A program made the translations under genes and the position numbers. The notes under the pieces are model-generated. The model ran no database searches, was not told the DNA's origin, and saw nothing but the letters and a program-made list of their open reading frames with translations. 64,000 nt of DNA, from positions 1,897,501 to 1,961,500 of the forward strand of contig NZ_CP050308.1 of assembly GCF_014189535.1 (NCBI RefSeq). Direction: 5' to 3'. Below, one piece after another: positions 59,618 through 64,000 of the stretch. Each line of letters begins with the position of its first letter. Position 1 is the stretch's first letter. This DNA is from Rhizobium lusitanum (GTDB taxonomy: Bacteria > Pseudomonadota > Alphaproteobacteria > Rhizobiales > Rhizobiaceae).

Positions 59618-60340
59618 ATGAGCATGGACCTGATGACTCGCAAGGCTGTGAGTTCTCAATCGTTGTGGGAGCGCTTCCACAGCGACAGGCCTGTGCGGCG
59701 CAGTTTCTTCCGCCGTTTTCTGCGCTGGGGCGGCTTCGCCTTCGTCTTCCTCGTCGCCATCGTTTTCGGCGGCTTCCTGCATTTTGCCGATTCGATCGCC
59801 ACGTTGAGGCCGCCGCTGGAGCCGAAGGCGGATGCGATTATCGTCCTGACCGGCGGCTACCAGCGCATAGACCAGGCCGTGGAGCTGCTGCGCACCGGCG
59901 CCGGCAACCGGCTCTTGATCTCCGGCGCGCATCCGACGACCACGCCGTCGCAAATCCGCAAGCTGACGCAGAGCCCCGCCAACCTCTTCAATTGCTGCGT
60001 CGATATCGGCTATGACGCCATCGACACCATCGGCAATGCCCGCGAGGCAGCAAAGTGGATCCACGCTAGAGGTTACAAAAGCATCTTGGTGGTGACCAAC
60101 AATTATCATATGCCACGCAGCCTGGCCGAGCTGAAATATGTCGATCCGGGTACGGACTTCATTCCCTATCCGGTGGTCAATTCCGACCTCAAGACAAAGA
60201 ACTGGTTCACGGATCCCAACGCGTTGCGCACCATGATCTATGAATACGCCAAGGTTCTTCTCGCCGGCGCCCGCAACGTCACCGGTCTCGGACGCCCGCT
60301 CGGCCTGCGCTCGCAGGAACAAAGCGACGATCCGGACTGA
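59618..60340 (+). CDS. YdcF family protein (DUF218)
   Basis: A 240-residue membrane protein with one N-terminal membrane segment (about 35-57) and the DUF218 core: DAIIVLTGGYQRIDQAVELL near 75-95, ISGAHP near 107-112 and VVTNNYHMPRSLAEL near 155-170. YdcF/SanA relatives act in envelope or S-adenosyl-linked processes; role uncertain. No ribosome site is seen; TATAAT lies at 59604-59609, eight bases before the ATG, so a leaderless start is possible. It lies downstream of ftsX. Confidence 0.9.
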   Translation: MSMDLMTRKAVSSQSLWERFHSDRPVRRSFFRRFLRWGGFAFVFLVAIVFGGFLHFADSIATLRPPLEPKADAIIVLTGGYQRIDQAVELLRTGAGNRLLISGAHPTTTPSQIRKLTQSPANLFNCCVDIGYDAIDTIGNAREAAKWIHARGYKSILVVTNNYHMPRSLAELKYVDPGTDFIPYPVVNSDLKTKNWFTDPNALRTMIYEYAKVLLAGARNVTGLGRPLGLRSQEQSDDPD

Positions 60341-60438
60341 GATGTCGGCTGGCACGCGGGCCGACTTTTTATTGACAGCGTAATCGTGTAGGCAAGGCTT
60401 CGGATGCTGGCGCAAGCTGGCGTATTGGGAAAGCCTTG

Positions 60439-61239
60439 ATGATCACCCTGCGTTCGATCCTGTTCAATATCGCCTTCTATGCCAATCTGATCATTCGCAT
60501 GATCGTACTCACGCCGATCTATTTCCTGATGCCGCGCAAGGCCGCCTATGCGATCCCCAAGGCCTGGGCGAAATCCAGCGTCTGGCTGATGGAAAAGATC
60601 GTCGGCACCACCTTCGAGATCGAAGGCCTGGAGAACATCCCCAAGGGTAGCTTCATCTTCGCGCCGAAGCACCAGTCCTTCTGGGACACCTTCGCGCTGC
60701 TGCCCTATCTCGATGATCCCGTCTACATTCTGAAGCGCGAGCTGATGTGGATTCCGCTGTTTGGCTGGTATGCAAAGAAGCAACGCATGATCCCGGTCGA
60801 TCGCAGCGCCCGCGGCAAGGTGATGTTCGACGTGATGAAACGCACGCGCGAAGAGCTCTCCACCGGCCGCCAGCTGATCATCTATCCCGAGGGAACCCGC
60901 CGCCCGCCGGGCGCCGAGCCGGTCTACAAATACGGCATCGCCCGCATGTATCGTGACCTGGATATTCCGGTCGTCGCGGTCGCCATGCATCCCGGCCTGT
61001 TCTGGCCGCGCCGCACCTTCCGCAAATATCCGGGCCACTTCAAGGTCCGCATCCTGCCGCCGATCCAGCCGGGCATGGACCCAGATGCCTTCTTCGAGCG
61101 GCTGGTTCAGGAAACGGAAAAGGCAAGCGACGAGCTGCTGGTGGAAACCATCGCCACCAACCCGGGTCTGCCCGTGCCGCCGACCGCCGCGCAGCGCCTA
61201 GCGGACATCGGCAAGGCCAAGGTGGCGACAGCGGTTTAA
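60439..61239 (+). CDS. plsC: 1-acyl-sn-glycerol-3-phosphate acyltransferase
   Basis: Makes phosphatidic acid. The 266 residues include the acyltransferase box H78-x4-D83 (KHQSFWDTF), the substrate motif EGTR (151-154, in YPEGTRRP), and an N-terminal membrane segment (about 8-30). The ATG at 60439 follows the TTG codon that begins the longer frame. The stop codon TAA is provided by the 106-bp repeat that starts at 61236. Confidence 0.93.
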   Translation: MITLRSILFNIAFYANLIIRMIVLTPIYFLMPRKAAYAIPKAWAKSSVWLMEKIVGTTFEIEGLENIPKGSFIFAPKHQSFWDTFALLPYLDDPVYILKRELMWIPLFGWYAKKQRMIPVDRSARGKVMFDVMKRTREELSTGRQLIIYPEGTRRPPGAEPVYKYGIARMYRDLDIPVVAVAMHPGLFWPRRTFRKYPGHFKVRILPPIQPGMDPDAFFERLVQETEKASDELLVETIATNPGLPVPPTAAQRLADIGKAKVATAV

Positions 61240-61341
61240 AGCAATTCCAGGAAAAGTGCGCAGCGGTTTTCCGTCCGGAATCGCGTCAAAACAATGGGAT
61301 AGAGCGGTGAAGCGATTCCGTGAAGCGCTGAAACGCTCTAG
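61236..61341. repeat. 106-bp two-hairpin intergenic repeat, copy 2
   Basis: The same length as copy 1 (33431-33536), with 15 differences. The second hairpin is weaker here (11 of 14 pairs), but two pairs changed in a compensating way (A-T to G-C at offsets 69/101, C-G to A-T at 76/94). The element contains the stop codon of plsC at its left end and the stop codon (TAG) of the convergent chaC gene at its right end. Confidence 0.85.
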
Positions 61342-61871
61342 GAGGCTTCCCGCATCCGCTCGATCTCGCCAGCGACCTGCTCCAACCATTGATCGCGAAT
61401 ACCCATCTCGCGCAGATGCGCCAGCGTATTGAAGACGTAGGCATCGTTCGGTCCGGACTGGCCGACCGCCGATTCGACGATATGAGCAGCCTCGATGGCG
61501 TCCAGCCCGCCGGCATATTGCCGGTGGTCGCGGTCGACAATATAGGCGACGGCGGTCACCCGCCGGCCATCGCCAAGGCGGATCGCCAACGTCTTTTCCA
61601 GATAAACATGGGTGACCAGCTCGCGCTCGCGCAGATAGGTCAGCACCTCGTCCCATTCGGCGGCAGCCACGCGAAAGGCCATGCCGCGGCAGGAACCGCC
61701 GCGATCGAGGCCCAGCACCAGGCCGGGGCTCGCTTCCGTACCGCGATGAACCCAGGAATGGACACAAAGGGAGCGGCGATAGCCGAAAATCAGCGCCTCT
61801 GATTTTTCGACATGACTAAACCCCGGATTCCACATGAGCGATCCGTAGCCAAATACCCAAAATTCGTCCAT
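61338..61871 (-). CDS. chaC: Gamma-glutamylcyclotransferase (ChaC-like)
   Basis: A 177-residue enzyme that degrades glutathione to 5-oxoproline and Cys-Gly. The N-terminal substrate loop FGYGSLMWNPGF (7-18) is diagnostic, with conserved SRGTEASPGLVLGL-like residues after it. The ATG at 61871 (MDEFWVFGYG) is used; the longer frame is rejected. The stop codon is part of the repeat at 61236-61341. It is divergent from the DUF2125 gene. Confidence 0.9.
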   Translation of the reverse strand: MDEFWVFGYGSLMWNPGFSHVEKSEALIFGYRRSLCVHSWVHRGTEASPGLVLGLDRGGSCRGMAFRVAAAEWDEVLTYLRERELVTHVYLEKTLAIRLGDGRRVTAVAYIVDRDHRQYAGGLDAIEAAHIVESAVGQSGPNDAYVFNTLAHLREMGIRDQWLEQVAGEIERMREAS

Positions 61872-61921
61872 ATCCAACGCCAAATCATTGTGACCACATC
61901 GGTTTAACATTGGAGAACAAC

Positions 61922-62935
61922 ATGGCAGCGTCAAGCCAGAGCGTCACATCCGGCAGAAGCAAACGCATTTGGTTTATCGGGCTGGGGCTGATCGTGATCC
62001 TTGCCGGGCTTTACACCGGCGGCTGGTACTATGCGACGACGATGGTGAAGGCGAACGTGCTCAAGGCGCTCGGCCAGCAGAACGACACCGGCATTTCAGG
62101 CGAATGCGCCGACATGGCCTTCAGCGGCTTTCCCTTCTCGATCGGTCTCTCCTGCTCCAAGGTAAGCGTCGACAACCAGACCAGAGGCGTTTCCACAGCC
62201 TTCGGCAATCTCCAAGCCTCGGCGCCGGTCTATCAGCCGAACCATATCGCCTGGACGTTGAAATCGCCGACGGAATTGCGCACCGCGCAAGGCCTGAGCG
62301 TGTCGGCAGAATGGACCGATCTGCAATCCAATCTCGTCGCCAAGGGTCGCGGCATCGAACAGAGCCAGACCGTCATCGACGGACTGAAGGCCGGCATCGT
62401 CTCCTCCTCCACCGGCCAGAGCGCCGATGTAACCGCCGATCATACCGAGATGCATGCGCGCCAGAATGGCGAGGATCTGGAGCTGGCGATCGGCATCGAA
62501 AACGCCAACGCCACCATCAAGGATTTCCCGCAGGTTCTGCCGACGGCCTCCACAAGTGCCAATATTACGCTCACCGGCAAGGCTGGCATGCTCGACGGCA
62601 GCGACAGCAACGGTCTTCATGGTGCCGCCGGCGTGCTGCATCAGGCCGTCATCGATATCGGCGATGGCCGCGTCATGACCCTCTCCGGGCCGTTCAATTT
62701 CGATGATCAGGGCCTGCTGTCCGGCCAATTCAAGCTGGAGATCAATCAGATCGGCCCCTGGGGCGACAGCCTGAAGGCAACGATCCCCGCCGCCAAGAAT
62801 ATCGTCAACACCGCCACCAAGCTGCTGAAGGCGCTCGCCAGCGGCAGCGATAAGGTCTCCGTCGACCTCACCGCCGATCGCGGTCGCCTCTCCCTCAGCG
62901 GCTTCATCCCGCTCGGGAAGATCCCGCCGATTTGA
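61922..62935 (+). CDS. DUF2125 domain-containing exported protein
   Basis: A 337-residue protein with an N-terminal membrane anchor or signal (about 16-36, IWFIGLGLIVILAGLYTGGWYY) and a periplasmic beta-rich DUF2125 domain (CADMAFSGFPFSIGLSC near 60-80). It is common in alphaproteobacteria; function unknown. GGAG precedes the ATG at 61922 by six bases. A hairpin follows at 62944-62967. Confidence 0.85.
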   Translation: MAASSQSVTSGRSKRIWFIGLGLIVILAGLYTGGWYYATTMVKANVLKALGQQNDTGISGECADMAFSGFPFSIGLSCSKVSVDNQTRGVSTAFGNLQASAPVYQPNHIAWTLKSPTELRTAQGLSVSAEWTDLQSNLVAKGRGIEQSQTVIDGLKAGIVSSSTGQSADVTADHTEMHARQNGEDLELAIGIENANATIKDFPQVLPTASTSANITLTGKAGMLDGSDSNGLHGAAGVLHQAVIDIGDGRVMTLSGPFNFDDQGLLSGQFKLEINQIGPWGDSLKATIPAAKNIVNTATKLLKALASGSDKVSVDLTADRGRLSLSGFIPLGKIPPI

Positions 62936-62943
62936 GGATCAAC

Positions 62944-62967
62944 GCCTTCTCCTCAAGGGGAGAAGGC
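62944..62967. terminator. Hairpin between DUF2125 and tyrA genes
   Basis: Stem GCCTTCTCC / GGAGAAGGC (nine pairs) and a short loop. Same family as the hairpin at 49040-49061 (one mismatch in the 21-base core). It separates two convergent genes, so it probably works in both directions. Confidence 0.65.
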
Positions 62968-62974
62968 AAAACCG

Positions 62975-63904
62975 CTACTTCTTCGCATCCAGCGCATGAC
63001 GTCCAAAGTCCGGCGTATCAACATCCTGGCCGGCCTCAACGATCGAGCGGCGGATGGCGCGGGTGCGGCTGAAGAGTTCGAATATCTTGTCGCCCTCGCC
63101 CCAACGGATCGCCCGCTGCAGCGAGGAGAGATCTTCCGAGAAGCGCGACAGCATTTCCAGAATGGCATCGCGATTGTGCAGGCAGATATCGCGCCACATG
63201 GTCGGATCGGAGGCGGCCAGTCGCGTGAAGTCGCGGAAGCCGGAGGCGGAATATTTGATCACTTCCGATTCCGTCACCGTCTCCAGATCATCCGCCGTGC
63301 CGACGATGTTGTAGGCGATGAGATGCGGCAGATGCGAAACGATCGCCAGCACCTTGTCGTGATGGGCGGCATCCATTTCGTCGACGCGCGAGCCGAGGCT
63401 TTCCCAGAAATGGCGAAGCCTCTTGATCGCCTGTTCATCCGTGCCAGGAATCGGCGTGAAGATGCACCAGCGGCCTTCGAACAGGCCGGCAAAACCGGCG
63501 TCGGGCCCGGATTTTTCCGTGCCCGCAATGGGATGGCCAGGAATGAAATGCACATTGCCGGGCATATGCGGCTGCATTTGCGCGATGACTGAGGCCTTGG
63601 TCGAGCCGACATCGGTGACGATGGCGCCGGGCTTCAGATGCGCGGCAATCTCCTTGGCGACGCTTTCGGACGCACCGACCGGCACGGAGACGATGACGAG
63701 ATCGGCGTCCTTGACCGCCTCAGCCGACGACGGCGTGTAGCGGTCACCGAGCTTCAGCTCCTCTGCGCGCTTCAGCGTCTCGACGCTGCGCGTCGAGATC
63801 ACCACTTCCTTGGCAAGGCCGAGGCGCTTGATATCATGGGCTATCGAAGAGCCGATCAGCCCGATGCCGATCAGCGCGATCCGGTCGAACTGAACGCTGC
63901 TCAT
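62975..63904 (-). CDS. tyrA: Prephenate/arogenate dehydrogenase
   Basis: A 309-residue enzyme of tyrosine synthesis. It has the NAD-binding loop [10 protein letters not shown] (13-22) and the prephenate dehydrogenase signature [21 protein letters not shown] near 124-143. No chorismate mutase domain is fused. Its start overlaps the hisC stop by four bases, so both aromatic and histidine aminotransferase-linked genes are coupled. The C-terminus is intact. Confidence 0.93.
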   Translation of the reverse strand: MSSVQFDRIALIGIGLIGSSIAHDIKRLGLAKEVVISTRSVETLKRAEELKLGDRYTPSSAEAVKDADLVIVSVPVGASESVAKEIAAHLKPGAIVTDVGSTKASVIAQMQPHMPGNVHFIPGHPIAGTEKSGPDAGFAGLFEGRWCIFTPIPGTDEQAIKRLRHFWESLGSRVDEMDAAHHDKVLAIVSHLPHLIAYNIVGTADDLETVTESEVIKYSASGFRDFTRLAASDPTMWRDICLHNRDAILEMLSRFSEDLSSLQRAIRWGEGDKIFELFSRTRAIRRSIVEAGQDVDTPDFGRHALDAKK

Positions 63905-64000
63905 GCCTTGCGACCCATAAATTCGGTCAGCGTGTCGATGACGCCGAGATTGGCCTCTTCCGTACCGATGCTGATGCGCAACGAGTTCGGGAAGCCGTAA
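63901..64000 (-). CDS. hisC: Histidinol-phosphate aminotransferase, C-terminal end (rest outside window)
   Basis: Only the last 32 residues are visible: [19 protein letters not shown] and on to FMGRKA and a TGA that overlaps the tyrA start. The [15 protein letters not shown] pattern is typical of the end of HisC-type aminotransferases. In bacteria HisC often also serves the tyrosine/phenylalanine route, which fits its neighbour tyrA. Confidence 0.85.
   Translation of the reverse strand, partial: YGFPNSLRISIGTEEANLGVIDTLTEFMGRKA

Overview
The window looks like a chromosomal segment of a Rhizobium-type alphaproteobacterium. The evidence is GC-rich coding sequence, Rhizobiales-typical neighbours (prmC-prfA-ptsP-lysC, argJ-ppiC-secA, argH-lptM-lysA, hisC-tyrA), DUF4167 and TIGR02302 family proteins, a Flp pilin, a PduO-type cobalamin adenosyltransferase next to a HIG1-like protein, and Rhizobium-style palindromic intergenic repeats. 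Species assignment is inference. There is no plasmid, phage or transposase gene, no CRISPR array and no rRNA; one tRNA gene (Leu, CAA) is present.

Layout. 1-14.6 kb: end of an M23 peptidase gene, a P-loop kinase-like gene, clpB, DUF4167, prmC/prfA, ptsP, lysC, an exported protein, ubiG, then a tight minus-strand run (DUF3291, DUF1178, nitrilase-like, grxC) followed by comF. 15.5-21 kb: a methyltransferase, an orphan Flp pilin with small membrane proteins, mutT, a GNAT gene, argJ and a periplasmic PpiC. 21.4-25.6 kb: secA, then a lysR/tautomerase cassette flanked by a decayed second copy of the secA 3' end and terminator. 25.7-31.1 kb: flippase plus GNAT pair, an acyl-CoA synthetase, and a second-type signal peptidase I broken by a frameshift in a G7 run. 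31.3-35.9 kb: aldo/keto reductase, methyltransferase, tetR/MFS divergent pair and tRNA-Leu. 35.9-39.4 kb: an accessory block after the tRNA (AraC regulator, PhyH-type dioxygenase, three small orphan genes, AT-rich DNA). 39.4-45.6 kb: DedA-like, dsbB, HNH nuclease, AlkA-type glycosylase, gluQRS, YihY, an SDR, HIG1-like and cobalamin adenosyltransferase. 45.6-52.7 kb: a low-GC orphan gene, etfBA, 3-hydroxybutyryl-CoA dehydrogenase, tlpA, argH, lptM, lysA. 53-64 kb: a TIGR02302 protein, a CpdR-like response regulator, hpt, ftsEX, ydcF, plsC, chaC, DUF2125, tyrA and the end of hisC.

Functionally most of the window is housekeeping: proteostasis (clpB, secA, ppiC, dsbB, tlpA), translation (prfA, prmC, gluQRS, tRNA-Leu), amino-acid synthesis (lysC, lysA, argJ, argH, tyrA, hisC), nitrogen phosphotransfer (ptsP), ubiquinone (ubiG), beta-oxidation electron transfer (etfBA, hbd), division (ftsEX) and envelope (plsC, lptM, flippase).

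The parts least explained by this core are the secA-flanking cassette with its remnant, the frameshifted lepB paralogue, the block after tRNA-Leu with small unannotated genes (including a 39-residue membrane protein), the low-GC gene before etfB, and a 106-bp two-hairpin repeat present twice, each copy supplying the stop codon of the gene it follows. I found no convincing new multi-gene defence or biosynthetic system; the observations are offered at the strength the sequence supports.
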